DNA of 64,000 nucleotides from Pseudomonas sp. PICF141 (lineage in GTDB: Bacteria; Pseudomonadota; Gammaproteobacteria; Pseudomonadales; Pseudomonadaceae): positions 186,001 through 250,000 of the forward strand of contig NZ_MUNM01000040.1 in NCBI RefSeq assembly GCF_002286815.1, read 5' to 3'. The notes beneath the pieces were generated by a model. The model saw nothing but the letters and a program-made list of their open reading frames with translations, was not told the DNA's origin and did no database searches. The position numbers were made by a program, and so were the translations under genes. Positions 53,568-62,133 of this stretch are shown one piece after another; position 1 is the first letter of the stretch, and each line of letters starts with the position of its first letter.

Positions 53568-53969
53568 ATGGCTGGCGAAACGTCATTGGCAACCCTGCTG
53601 CGCAGCATGAGCCCGCACCTCAACGACGGCGAGTATGTGTTCTGCACAGTGCGCAACGGCACGTTGCCCGCAGGCCTGGAGATTGTCGGCAGTTTTCGTG
53701 AACAGGAAGGCCTGACGGTGATTCTGCAACGTTCCCACGCCGAGAAGGCCGGTTTCAGCTTCGATTATGTCGCCGCCTGGATCACTTTGAACGTGCACTC
53801 GGCCCTGGAAGCCGTCGGCCTGACCGCCGCGTTCGCCACGGCATTGGGCCAGGCCGGCATCAGTTGCAACGTAATCGCCGGGTACTACCACGACCATTTG
53901 TTCGTCGGCCAGGCCGATGCCGAACGTGCCCTGCAAGTACTGCAGGATCTGGCGTCCAACGCGGAGTAA
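53568..53969 (+). CDS. ACT domain protein (DUF2241 type)
   Basis: A 133-residue two-ACT-like protein (L-N-D-G-E-Y-V-F-C-T-V, then G-I-S-C-N-V-I-A-G-Y-Y-H-D-H-L-F-V). ACT domains bind amino acids; with ArgP and the exporter next door, lysine or arginine is a reasonable guess. It lies five bases before the exporter start, so the two are one operon. Confidence 0.85.
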   Translation: MAGETSLATLLRSMSPHLNDGEYVFCTVRNGTLPAGLEIVGSFREQEGLTVILQRSHAEKAGFSFDYVAAWITLNVHSALEAVGLTAAFATALGQAGISCNVIAGYYHDHLFVGQADAERALQVLQDLASNAE

Positions 53970-53974
53970 AACCT

Positions 53975-54577
53975 ATGTGGCAAAGCTATGTGAACGGCTT
54001 GTTGGTGGCCGCCGGGCTGATCATGGCGATCGGCACCCAGAATGCATTCGTGTTAGCGCAAAGCCTTCGGCGTGAACATCACCTGCCGGTGGCGGCGCTC
54101 TGCGTCACCTGCGATGCGCTGCTGGTGGCCGCCGGAGTGTTCGGCCTGGCGACGGTGCTGGCGCAAAACCCGACCCTGCTGGCCATCGCCCGTTGGGGTG
54201 GCGCGGCGTTTCTATTGTGGTACGGCAGCCTGGCATTGCGCAGGGCCTGCTCGAAACAAAGCCTGCAACAGGGCGAAAACCAGACCGTGCGCTCGCTGCG
54301 GGCGGTGCTGCTCAGTGCGTTGGCGGTGACGTTGCTCAACCCGCACGTTTATCTGGACACCGTGCTGCTGATCGGCTCCCTCGGCGCTCAACAAACCGAG
54401 CCCGGTGCCTATGTGGTGGGCGCGGCCAGTGCGTCATTATTGTGGTTTTTCACGTTGGCCCTTGGTGCGGCATGGCTGGCGCCGTGGCTGGCACGGCCGA
54501 GTACCTGGCGAATTCTCGACCTGTTGGTCGCCGTGATGATGTTCACCGTAGCGTTCCAGCTGATCAGCGCCGGATGA
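53975..54577 (+). CDS. LysE/ArgO-type basic amino acid exporter
   Basis: A 200-residue membrane protein with about six helices. G-T-Q-N-A-F-V-L-A-Q-S-L in helix 1 and L-L-N-P-H-V-Y-L-D-T-V-L in the middle are LysE superfamily signatures. GGAG before ATG 53975 sets the start. Likely target of the ArgP-like regulator upstream. Confidence 0.9.
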   Translation: MWQSYVNGLLVAAGLIMAIGTQNAFVLAQSLRREHHLPVAALCVTCDALLVAAGVFGLATVLAQNPTLLAIARWGGAAFLLWYGSLALRRACSKQSLQQGENQTVRSLRAVLLSALAVTLLNPHVYLDTVLLIGSLGAQQTEPGAYVVGAASASLLWFFTLALGAAWLAPWLARPSTWRILDLLVAVMMFTVAFQLISAG

Positions 54578-54753
54578 TTTATTCCAAAAGGCTCTGGAAC
54601 CTCTATTCCACACAGTTGTTGCGTGGTTATGCCGCACCCCCGGTGCTATGATCCGATCCCTGCGCCGCAAAGAGTACAAACTCCCCGGCGCATGTCTGGC
54701 CGCCCGTGATCGGCCTTGCGCCCACCGCAACTGACCTGATTAGGAGAATCATC

Positions 54754-55350
54754 ATGGCTTTCGAATTACCGCCGCTGCCTTACGCACACGATGCCCTGCA
54801 GCCGCACATTTCAGAGGAAACTCTGCAATATCACCACGACAAGCACCACAACACCTACGTCGTGAACCTGAACAACCTGGTGCCAGGCACCGAGTTCGAA
54901 GGCAAGACCCTGGAAGAAATCGTCAAGACTTCCTCGGGCGGTATCTTCAACAACGCCGCTCAGGTCTGGAACCACACTTTCTACTGGAACTGCCTGGCGC
55001 CAAACGCCGGCGGTCAACCCACCGGCGCGCTGGCTGATGCCATCAACGCAGCATTCGGTTCGTTCGACAAGTTCAAGGAAGAGTTCAGCAAAACCTCTAT
55101 CGGCACCTTCGGTTCCGGTTGGGGCTGGCTGGTGAAAAAGGCTGACGGTTCCCTGGCCCTGGCCAGCACCATCGGCGCCGGCAACCCGCTGACCAGCGGC
55201 GACACCCCGCTGCTGACTTGCGACGTCTGGGAACACGCTTACTACATCGACTACCGCAACCTTCGTCCGAAGTACGTCGAAGCGTTCTGGAACCTGGTCA
55301 ACTGGAAGTTCGTGGCTGAGCAGTTCGAAGGCAAAACCTTCACCGCTTAA
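54754..55350 (+). CDS. sodB: Iron superoxide dismutase
   Basis: A 198-residue cytoplasmic enzyme that dismutates superoxide. The metal ligands sit in the standard places: His in Q-Y-H-H-D-K-H-H, His in N-H-T-F-Y-W-N, then [14 protein letters not shown] and the iron-type length support Fe over Mn. TAGGAG before ATG 54754. Strong terminator downstream. Neighbour to bifA as in PAO1. Confidence 0.96.
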   Translation: MAFELPPLPYAHDALQPHISEETLQYHHDKHHNTYVVNLNNLVPGTEFEGKTLEEIVKTSSGGIFNNAAQVWNHTFYWNCLAPNAGGQPTGALADAINAAFGSFDKFKEEFSKTSIGTFGSGWGWLVKKADGSLALASTIGAGNPLTSGDTPLLTCDVWEHAYYIDYRNLRPKYVEAFWNLVNWKFVAEQFEGKTFTA

Positions 55351-55367
55351 GCTTCGCGCCCGTCAAG

Positions 55368-55393
55368 AAACCCGGCTTTTGCCGGGTTTTTTT
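55368..55393 (+). terminator. Intrinsic terminator of sodB
   Basis: AAACCCGGC-tttt-GCCGGGTTTTTTT: 9-bp stem and T-run, 17 bases after the stop. Confidence 0.92.
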
Positions 55394-55423
55394 GTGGGCT
55401 CGGGAAAGTGTGTCGAGCTGCCC

Positions 55424-55449
55424 TGTAGGAGCGAGGCTTGCCCGCGAAG
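55424..55449 (+). repeat. Single REP unit
   Basis: TGTAGGAGCGAGGCTTGCCC and onward; one half of the family seen at 30344 and 34679, without an inverse partner. Confidence 0.75.
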
Positions 55450-55463
55450 AACGATAACGCAGT

Positions 55464-55754
55464 CTATGCCGGATCGACGTTATCCAGCGCCCGGCTTACC
55501 GCGAGCTCCACCAGCATGATGACCTGCTGAATCACAACCACGAGTGGCATTCGCCCTCTTGCCACCTCATCACAGCCGTCTAACATCAACACAAGGAAAA
55601 ATTGTCTCGTTCCCCTCAAGTTGAGGGCCTCAACAACCGACACAGTGCTAATAGGGCAAATACTCCAAACAACAGCCTGTCCGCCAAGCTTTCGGCAAAA
55701 TCCCTTGGGGTGGATTGTCCCTTTGACTGACATCACGGGATTGCCAATACTCAT
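55464..55754 (-). CDS. Small DUF3077-like protein
   Basis: A 96-residue protein. Its second half (V-V-E-A-L-N-L-R-G-T-R-Q-F-F-L, then I-Q-Q-V-I-M-L-V-E-L-A-V-S-R-A-L) has the two-helix pattern of the short DUF3077/DUF6124 proteins of Pseudomonas, whose role is unknown. The start could be ATG 55754 or ATG 55733. It is divergent from bifA, 40 bases away. A family relative is decayed at 3614-3718. Assignment is by eye, moderate only. Confidence 0.5.
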   Translation of the reverse strand: MSIGNPVMSVKGTIHPKGFCRKLGGQAVVWSICPISTVSVVEALNLRGTRQFFLVLMLDGCDEVARGRMPLVVVIQQVIMLVELAVSRALDNVDPA

Positions 55755-55794
55755 CGCAACCTGACGCTACCCGCACGGAACAAGGAATAACCCT

Positions 55795-57843
55795 TTGAAG
55801 CTGGAACTCAAGAACAGCTTGTCGGTGAAGTTGCTTCGGGTCGTGCTCCTGTCGGCATTGATCGTGGGCGTAGTCTTGAGCTGTGCGCAAATCGTTTTCG
55901 ATGCCTATAAAACACGTCAAGCCGTAGCCAGCGATGCCCAGCGCATCCTCGATATGTTCCGTGACCCTTCGACCCAGGCCGTCTACAGCCTGGACCGGGA
56001 AATGGGCATGCAGGTGATCGAAGGCCTGTTTCAGGATGACGCCGTGCGCATGGCCTCCATCGGCCACCCTCACGAAGCCATGCTCGCGCAAAAAACCCGT
56101 GAGCTGCAGCACTCCAACAGCCGCTGGCTGACCGATCTGATCCTGGGCAAGGAACGCACCTTCACCACCCAACTGGTGGGTCGCGGGCCCTACAGCGAGT
56201 ATTACGGTGACCTGAGCATTACCCTCGACACCGCCACCTACGGCAAGGGCTTCATTGTCAGCTCGGTGATCATCTTCATCTCTGGCGTATTGCGAGCCAT
56301 GGCCATGGCCCTGGTGCTGTACCTGGTCTATCACTGGTTACTGACCAAACCGCTGTCACGGATTATCGAACACCTGACCGAAATCAACCCGGACCGGCCC
56401 AGCGCGCACAAGATTCCCCAGCTCAAGGGGCATGAAAAGAACGAGTTGGGTGTGTGGATCAACACCGCCAATCAGTTGCTCCAATCCATCGAACGCAACA
56501 CCCACCTGCGCTACGAAGCGGAAAACAGCCTGTTGCGCATGGCCCAGTACGACTTCCTCACCGGTTTGCCGAACCGCCAGCAATTGCAGCAACAGCTGGA
56601 CAAGATCCTCGTCGACGCCGGTAAATTACAGCGCCGGGTCGCGGTACTGTGTGTCGGGCTCGATGATTTCAAAGGCATCAACGAACAGTTCAGCTATCAG
56701 ACCGGCGACCAGTTGCTATTGGCCCTGGCCGATCGTCTGCGGGCCCATAGCGGCCGCCTCGGCGCTCTCGCCCGCTTGGGTGGCGACCAGTTCGCCCTGG
56801 TCCAGGCCGACATCGAACAACCCTATGAAGCGGCCGAACTGGCCCAAAGCGTTCTTGATGATCTGGAAGCGGCATTCGCCCTCGATCATCAGGAAATCCG
56901 CCTGCGCGCCACCATCGGCATCACCTTGTTCCCCGAGGACGGCGATAGCACCGAGAAGTTGCTGCAAAAAGCCGAGCAGACCATGACCCTGGCCAAGACC
57001 CGTTCGCGCAACCGCTATCAGTTCTATATCGCCAGCGTCGACACCGAAATGCGGCGACGTCGCGAGCTGGAAAAAGACCTGCGCGATGCCTTGATCCGCG
57101 ATCAGTTCTTCCTGGTCTACCAGCCGCAGATCAGCTACCGCGATCATCGCGTGGTGGGCGTCGAGGCGTTGATTCGCTGGCAACATCCCGAGCACGGTCT
57201 GGTGCCGCCGGACCTGTTCATCCCGCTGGCCGAACAGAACGGCACCATCATCGCCATCGGCGAATGGGTGCTGGATCAGGCCTGCAAACAATTGCGCGAA
57301 TGGCACGATCAGGGTTTCGACCTGCGCATGGCGGTGAACCTGTCCACCGTGCAACTGCACCACGCCGAGTTGCCGCGGGTGGTCAATAATTTGCTGCAGA
57401 TGTATCGCCTGCCACCGCGCAGCCTGGAGCTGGAAGTCACCGAAACCGGCCTGATGGAAGACATCAGCACCGCCGCCCAGCACTTGCTGAGCCTGCGTCG
57501 CTCCGGCGCGCTGATCGCCATCGACGACTTCGGCACCGGTTATTCATCCCTGAGCTATCTGAAAAGCCTGCCGCTGGACAAGATCAAGATCGACAAGAGT
57601 TTCGTTCAGGACCTGCTCGATGATGACGACGATGCGACCATCGTTCGGGCGATCATCCAGCTGGGCAAAAGCCTGGGCATGCAAGTGATTGCCGAGGGTG
57701 TCGAAACCGCTGAGCAAGAGGCTTACATCATTTCCGAAGGTTGCCATGAAGGTCAGGGCTATCACTACAGCAAACCGCTGCCGGCCCGGGAATTGGGGGC
57801 CTATCTCAAGCAAGCCCAACGCAGTAACGCGGCTATCTTGTAG
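55795..57843 (+). CDS. bifA: c-di-GMP phosphodiesterase BifA (GGDEF-EAL)
   Basis: A 682-residue inner-membrane protein with TM1 near residues 15-33, a periplasmic region to about 155 and TM2 near 155-185. The GGDEF domain carries the degenerate signature G329-G-D-Q-F333. The EAL domain is intact (E457-A-L, D-D-F-G-T-G-Y-S-S, K-I-D-K-S-F-V). This pairing, the length and the place after sodB match BifA, whose inactive GGDQF domain supports c-di-GMP breakdown and lowers biofilm formation. The start is TTG 55795, with AAGGAA 7 bases upstream; no better ATG is near. Confidence 0.93.
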   Translation: MKLELKNSLSVKLLRVVLLSALIVGVVLSCAQIVFDAYKTRQAVASDAQRILDMFRDPSTQAVYSLDREMGMQVIEGLFQDDAVRMASIGHPHEAMLAQKTRELQHSNSRWLTDLILGKERTFTTQLVGRGPYSEYYGDLSITLDTATYGKGFIVSSVIIFISGVLRAMAMALVLYLVYHWLLTKPLSRIIEHLTEINPDRPSAHKIPQLKGHEKNELGVWINTANQLLQSIERNTHLRYEAENSLLRMAQYDFLTGLPNRQQLQQQLDKILVDAGKLQRRVAVLCVGLDDFKGINEQFSYQTGDQLLLALADRLRAHSGRLGALARLGGDQFALVQADIEQPYEAAELAQSVLDDLEAAFALDHQEIRLRATIGITLFPEDGDSTEKLLQKAEQTMTLAKTRSRNRYQFYIASVDTEMRRRRELEKDLRDALIRDQFFLVYQPQISYRDHRVVGVEALIRWQHPEHGLVPPDLFIPLAEQNGTIIAIGEWVLDQACKQLREWHDQGFDLRMAVNLSTVQLHHAELPRVVNNLLQMYRLPPRSLELEVTETGLMEDISTAAQHLLSLRRSGALIAIDDFGTGYSSLSYLKSLPLDKIKIDKSFVQDLLDDDDDATIVRAIIQLGKSLGMQVIAEGVETAEQEAYIISEGCHEGQGYHYSKPLPARELGAYLKQAQRSNAAIL

Positions 57844-57852
57844 AAGATAAAA

Positions 57853-57948
57853 AGATCGCAGCCTCGTTTCACTCGACAGCTCCTACACAGCTCCTGCATG
57901 AACTGCGTTCCCCTGTAGGAGCTGTCGAGTGAAACGAGGCTGCGATCT
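57853..57948. repeat. 35-bp perfect inverted repeat
   Basis: Arms 57853-57887 and 57914-57948 are exact inverses with a 26-base loop; the outer words match the GGCTGCGATC REP family, but the centre (GTCGAGTGAAACGAG) differs. It lies 10 bases after the bifA stop and could block read-through into the imelysin operon. Confidence 0.85.
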
Positions 57949-58007
57949 CTTGATCCACGACACAACTCCCGCCTGAATAAGAAATATTTACAAGCACAAC
58001 CCTTTAC

Positions 58008-58034
58008 ACATAATGCGAAAGATTTGCATTATGT
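58008..58034. promoter_or_regulatory. 27-bp inverted repeat before the imelysin operon, Fur-like
   Basis: ACATAATGC-N9-GCATTATGT, 9-bp perfect arms, 55 bases before the first imelysin gene. CATAATGC/GCATTATG words resemble Fur half-sites, and imelysin loci are commonly iron-regulated, so a Fur-type operator is plausible. It is not a close match to the 19-bp consensus. Confidence 0.5.
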
Positions 58035-58089
58035 CGCAGTTTTGCGCGCCCCCCGCGCGTCCATCAATCACCGAAGCAGGATGTTCGCC

Positions 58090-59433
58090 ATGATTCGTAT
58101 GCCTCTGGCTACCGCCAGTCTGCTGGCCATCGCTATTTCCCTCGCCGGTTGCGGCGAAGGCAAAGACAAGGCTGCCGCTCCACAAGCGCCGACCCCGGCC
58201 GCCAGCACCGCTGCCCCGGCTGCGCCTGCTGCTACCGGTAAAGTCGATGAAGCCGCCGCCAAGGCTGTGGTCGCGCACTACGCCGACATCGTCTTCGCCG
58301 TTTACAGCGATGCCGAATCCACCGCGAAAACCCTGCAAACCGCCGTCGACGCGTTCCTGGCCAAGCCGAACGCCGATACGCTGAAAGCCGCCAAGGCTGC
58401 CTGGGTCGCGGCCCGCGTGCCTTACCTGCAGAGCGAAGTGTTCCGCTTCGGCAACACCATCATCGACGACTGGGAAGGTCAGGTGAACGCCTGGCCACTG
58501 GACGAAGGCCTGATCGACTACGTCGACAAATCCTACGAGCACGCACTGGGTAACCCGGGCGCCACCGCCAACATCATCGCCAACACCAGCGTTCAGGTCG
58601 GCGAAGACAAGGTCGACGTAAAAGACATCACCCCGGAAAAACTCGCCAGCCTGAACGAGCTGGGCGGTTCCGAGGCCAACGTCGCCACTGGCTACCACGC
58701 CATCGAATTCCTGCTCTGGGGCCAGGATCTGAACGGCACCGGCCCTGGTGCTGGCAACCGTCCTGCTTCCGACTTCCTGGAAGGCAAAGGCGCTACCGGC
58801 GGTCACAACGATCGTCGTCGCGCATACCTGAAATCCGTGACCCAATTGCTGGTCAACGACCTGGAGGAAATGGTCGGTAACTGGAAGCCGAACGTGGCCG
58901 ACAACTACCGCGCCACGCTGGAAGCGGAACCGGCTGAAACCGGCCTGCGCAAAATGCTGTTCGGCATGGGCAGCCTGTCGCTGGGCGAACTGGCGGGCGA
59001 GCGCATGAAAGTTTCCCTGGAAGCCAACTCTCCGGAAGACGAACACGACTGCTTCAGCGACAACACCCACAACTCGCAGTTCTACGACGCCAAAGGCATA
59101 CGTAACGTGTACCTGGGCGAATACACCCGCGTCGATGGCAGCAAAATGACCGGTGCGAGCCTGTCGTCTCTGGTCGCCAAAGCCGACCCGGCGGCCGACA
59201 CCGCACTGAAAGCCGACCTGGCTGCGACCGAAGCCAAGATGCAGGTCATCGTCGATCACGCCAACAAGGGTGAGCACTACGACCAACTGATCGCTGCCGG
59301 CAACACTGCCGGTAACCAGATCGTTCGCGACGCCATCGCCTCGCTGGTCAAGCAGACCGGTTCGATCGAAGCGGCTGCCGGCAAACTGGGCATCAGCGAC
59401 CTGAACCCGGACAACGCCGATCACGAGTTCTGA
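58090..59433 (+). CDS. icmP: Imelysin-family lipoprotein (IcmP-like)
   Basis: A 447-residue protein. The lipobox L-A-G-C puts the acylated Cys at 21; an Ala/Pro-rich linker follows. The imelysin domain has the G-x-H-x-x-E motif at Gly201-Tyr-His203-Ala-Ile-Glu206 and W-P-L-D-E-G-L-I-D-Y near 134. Imelysins were named for insulin cleavage (IcmP) but most appear to act in iron handling. First gene of a run with a di-haem protein, a second imelysin and a DUF1513 protein, as in PAO1 PA4370-PA4373. ATG 58090 is preferred to upstream starts because it begins the signal peptide. Confidence 0.88.
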   Translation: MIRMPLATASLLAIAISLAGCGEGKDKAAAPQAPTPAASTAAPAAPAATGKVDEAAAKAVVAHYADIVFAVYSDAESTAKTLQTAVDAFLAKPNADTLKAAKAAWVAARVPYLQSEVFRFGNTIIDDWEGQVNAWPLDEGLIDYVDKSYEHALGNPGATANIIANTSVQVGEDKVDVKDITPEKLASLNELGGSEANVATGYHAIEFLLWGQDLNGTGPGAGNRPASDFLEGKGATGGHNDRRRAYLKSVTQLLVNDLEEMVGNWKPNVADNYRATLEAEPAETGLRKMLFGMGSLSLGELAGERMKVSLEANSPEDEHDCFSDNTHNSQFYDAKGIRNVYLGEYTRVDGSKMTGASLSSLVAKADPAADTALKADLAATEAKMQVIVDHANKGEHYDQLIAAGNTAGNQIVRDAIASLVKQTGSIEAAAGKLGISDLNPDNADHEF

Positions 59434-59472
59434 TCAACGCTGGCTGAGTACAAAGGCGACCTTCGGGTCGCC

Positions 59473-59503
59473 GATCATTCCCACGCTCTGCGTGGGAACG
59501 ATC
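59473..59503. repeat. Single hairpin of the 'gatcgttcccacgctc' family
   Basis: GATCATTCCCACGCTC-TG-CGTGGGAACGATC folds on itself. It sits in the 181-base gap between the first imelysin and the di-haem gene and may weaken transcription between them. Confidence 0.8.
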
Positions 59504-59614
59504 AGTCAGGTATTGCGCTCCTACAAATTGAAGCAAACGATAATTCCTCTTATTCAATCTCCCCTGCCCTGTTAGACTTTGCGCCCTTGTTTTGCTCGTC
59601 TTGCAGGATGTCCG

Positions 59615-61042
59615 ATGCCCTCGCTGCCTCTTCGCTTGTCTGCACTGTTACTGGCCCTGGGCCTGAGTGCCTGCGATGACACCCCGCGTTTCACCCAGGC
59701 CGAACCCGGTGAAGCTCGCTCCGGCGGCAGTGCAACGGTACGCAAGACCGATCAGAACGCATTCTCCCTGCCTTCCGCCAATCTGCCGCCGTCACGACGC
59801 GTGGATTTCAGCGTTGGCAACAGTTTCTTTCGCAGCCCTTGGGTGATCGCGCCGTCGACCACCACCGCCCGCGATGGCCTTGGCCCGTTGTTCAATACCA
59901 ACGCCTGCCAGAACTGCCACATCAAGGACGGACGCGGTCACCCGCCAGCACCCGATGCGCCGAACGCAGTGTCGATGCTGGTACGCCTGTCGATTCCCGA
60001 TGATCCGGCCTACGCCAAGGTCATCGAACGACTGGGCGTGGTGCCAGAGCCGGTCTACGGTGGCCAGTTCCAGGACATGTCGGTGCCCGGCGTCGTCCCG
60101 GAAGGCAAGGTGCGCGTCGATTACACAGCAGTCCCGGTGCGTTTCAAGGACGGCAGCGAAATCGAGTTGCGCAAGCCGACCCTGCAGATCACTCAACTCG
60201 GCTACGGCCCGATGCACCCCGATACGCGTTTCTCGGCGCGCATCGCCCCGCCGATGATTGGCCTGGGCTTGCTCGAGGCGATCCCCGACGAGGCCATCCT
60301 GGCCAACGCCGAGGCTCAGGCCCGGGAGAAAAACGGCATCGCCGGACGACCGAACCGGGTCTGGGACGACGCGCTGCAGAAAACCGTCCTCGGGCGATTT
60401 GGCTGGAAGGCCGGGCAACCGAACCTCAATCAACAGAACGTTCACGCGTTTTCTGGTGATATGGGCCTCACGACCAGCCTGAGCCCCGTTGATGACTGCA
60501 CCGACGCGCAAATCGCTTGCAAGCAGGCGCCCAACGGCAATGGCCCGGATGGCGAGCCGGAAGTCAGCGATAACATTCTGCGTCTGGTGCTGTTTTACAG
60601 CCGTAACCTCGCGGTGCCGGCCCGTCGCGATGTCGGCACGCCACAAGTGCTGGCCGGCAAGAATCTGTTTTTCCAGGCGGGATGTCAGTCCTGCCACACC
60701 CCGAAATACACCACCGCCGCCAACGCCGCGGAACCTGAACTGGCCAATCAAGTGATTCGCCCTTACAGCGACCTGCTGCTGCATGACATGGGCGACGGAC
60801 TGGCCGACAACCGTACTGAGTTCCAGGCCAGCGGCCGCGACTGGCGCACCCCGCCGTTGTGGGGCATCGGCCTGACTCAGACGGTCAACGGCCACACCCG
60901 GTTCTTGCATGACGGCCGCGCCCGTAACTTGCTCGAAGCCGTGCTCTGGCATGGCGGCGAGGCACAGGCGGCGCAGCAACAGGTTTTGTCTTTCAATGCC
61001 GAGCAGCGCGCGGCGTTGCTGGCCTTTTTGAATTCTCTTTAA
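59615..61042 (+). CDS. Di-haem c-type lipoprotein oxidoreductase (DUF1111 type)
   Basis: A 475-residue protein with lipobox L-S-A-C near residue 18 and two haem-binding C-x-x-C-H motifs, C98-Q-N-C-H102 and C357-Q-S-C-H361. This is the 'di-haem oxidoredictase' family frequently paired with imelysins in iron-related loci. It would be periplasmic or outer-membrane facing, and could change the redox state of iron; that is inference. AGGA before ATG 59615. The next imelysin begins 26 bases after the stop. Confidence 0.87.
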   Translation: MPSLPLRLSALLLALGLSACDDTPRFTQAEPGEARSGGSATVRKTDQNAFSLPSANLPPSRRVDFSVGNSFFRSPWVIAPSTTTARDGLGPLFNTNACQNCHIKDGRGHPPAPDAPNAVSMLVRLSIPDDPAYAKVIERLGVVPEPVYGGQFQDMSVPGVVPEGKVRVDYTAVPVRFKDGSEIELRKPTLQITQLGYGPMHPDTRFSARIAPPMIGLGLLEAIPDEAILANAEAQAREKNGIAGRPNRVWDDALQKTVLGRFGWKAGQPNLNQQNVHAFSGDMGLTTSLSPVDDCTDAQIACKQAPNGNGPDGEPEVSDNILRLVLFYSRNLAVPARRDVGTPQVLAGKNLFFQAGCQSCHTPKYTTAANAAEPELANQVIRPYSDLLLHDMGDGLADNRTEFQASGRDWRTPPLWGIGLTQTVNGHTRFLHDGRARNLLEAVLWHGGEAQAAQQQVLSFNAEQRAALLAFLNSL

Positions 61043-61068
61043 TACGTTTTCTTCAGCGGGAGCCCGAC

Positions 61069-62133
61069 ATGTTCCGTCCCAAATTATTGTTCACCAGCCT
61101 TGCCGCCCTCGCTCTGGGCGCCTGTTCGCCCCAGGACCCACAAGCGGTCACGTCGGCAGCCATCGCCAAGCAAGTGATCCTGCCGACCTACAGCCGCTGG
61201 GTCGAAGCCGACCGTCAATTGGCGGTCAGCGCCCTGGCGTTCTGCCAAGGCAAGGAAAACCTCGAAACCGCCCGCGCCGACTTCCTGCACGCACAAAAAG
61301 CCTGGGCCGAGTTGCAACCGCTGTTGATCGGGCCGTTGGCCGAAGGCAACCGTTCGTGGCAGGTGCAGTTCTGGCCGGACAAGAAGAACCTGGTCGGCCG
61401 TCAGGTCGAGCAACTGGTGACCGCGCAACCGCAGATCGATGCTGCCGCCCTGACCAAGTCAAGCGTGGTTGTGCAGGGGCTCTCGGCCTACGAATACATC
61501 CTGTTCGACAGTAAGATCGACATGGCCGACAGCACGCAGAAAGCCAAATACTGCCCGCTGCTGACCGCCATTGGCGAACGCCAGAAACAACTGGCCGAAG
61601 AGATCCTGTCGCGCTGGAACACCAACGACGGCATGCTCGCGCAGATGAGCAAGTTTCCCAACCAGCGCTACGCCGACTCTCACGAAGCGATCGCCGATCT
61701 GTTGCGCGTGCAAGTGACGGCGCTGGACTCTTTGAAGAAAAAACTCGGCACGCCGATGGGCCGTCAGAGCAAGGGCACGCCACAGCCATTCCAGGCCGAT
61801 GCGTGGCGCAGCCAATCGTCGCTGCAGGGCCTGCAAGCCAGCCTGAGTGCGGCGCAAACCGTTTGGGTCGGTGTCGACAACAAAGGCCTGCGCGGCCTGT
61901 TGCCGAGCGAGCAGAAACCCTTGGCCGACAAGATCGACGCAGCCTATGCAACGTCCCTGAAACTGTTCGCCAGCAACCAGCGCTCGCTGACCGACATGCT
62001 CACCGACGAGGCCGGTCGCCAGCAGCTCAACGCGATCTACGACAGCCTCAATGTTGTGCATCGCCTGCACGAAGGCGAACTGGCCAAGGCGCTGGGCATC
62101 CAACTGGGCTTCAACGCCAACGACGGTGACTGA
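61069..62133 (+). CDS. Second imelysin-family lipoprotein, altered motif
   Basis: A 354-residue protein with lipobox L-G-A-C near residue 19 and an imelysin-like helical body. The G-x-H-x-x-E site is G137-L-S139-A-Y-E142, that is, Ser replaces His, so metal binding at that site is probably lost or different from the first imelysin. Its stop overlaps the DUF1513 start (TGATG). Confidence 0.86.
   Translation: MFRPKLLFTSLAALALGACSPQDPQAVTSAAIAKQVILPTYSRWVEADRQLAVSALAFCQGKENLETARADFLHAQKAWAELQPLLIGPLAEGNRSWQVQFWPDKKNLVGRQVEQLVTAQPQIDAAALTKSSVVVQGLSAYEYILFDSKIDMADSTQKAKYCPLLTAIGERQKQLAEEILSRWNTNDGMLAQMSKFPNQRYADSHEAIADLLRVQVTALDSLKKKLGTPMGRQSKGTPQPFQADAWRSQSSLQGLQASLSAAQTVWVGVDNKGLRGLLPSEQKPLADKIDAAYATSLKLFASNQRSLTDMLTDEAGRQQLNAIYDSLNVVHRLHEGELAKALGIQLGFNANDGD

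Noticed and set aside
57988..59424. 478-codon leftward frame opposite the first imelysin
   Set aside because: Antisense shadow; Val/Gly/Phe-rich without motifs.
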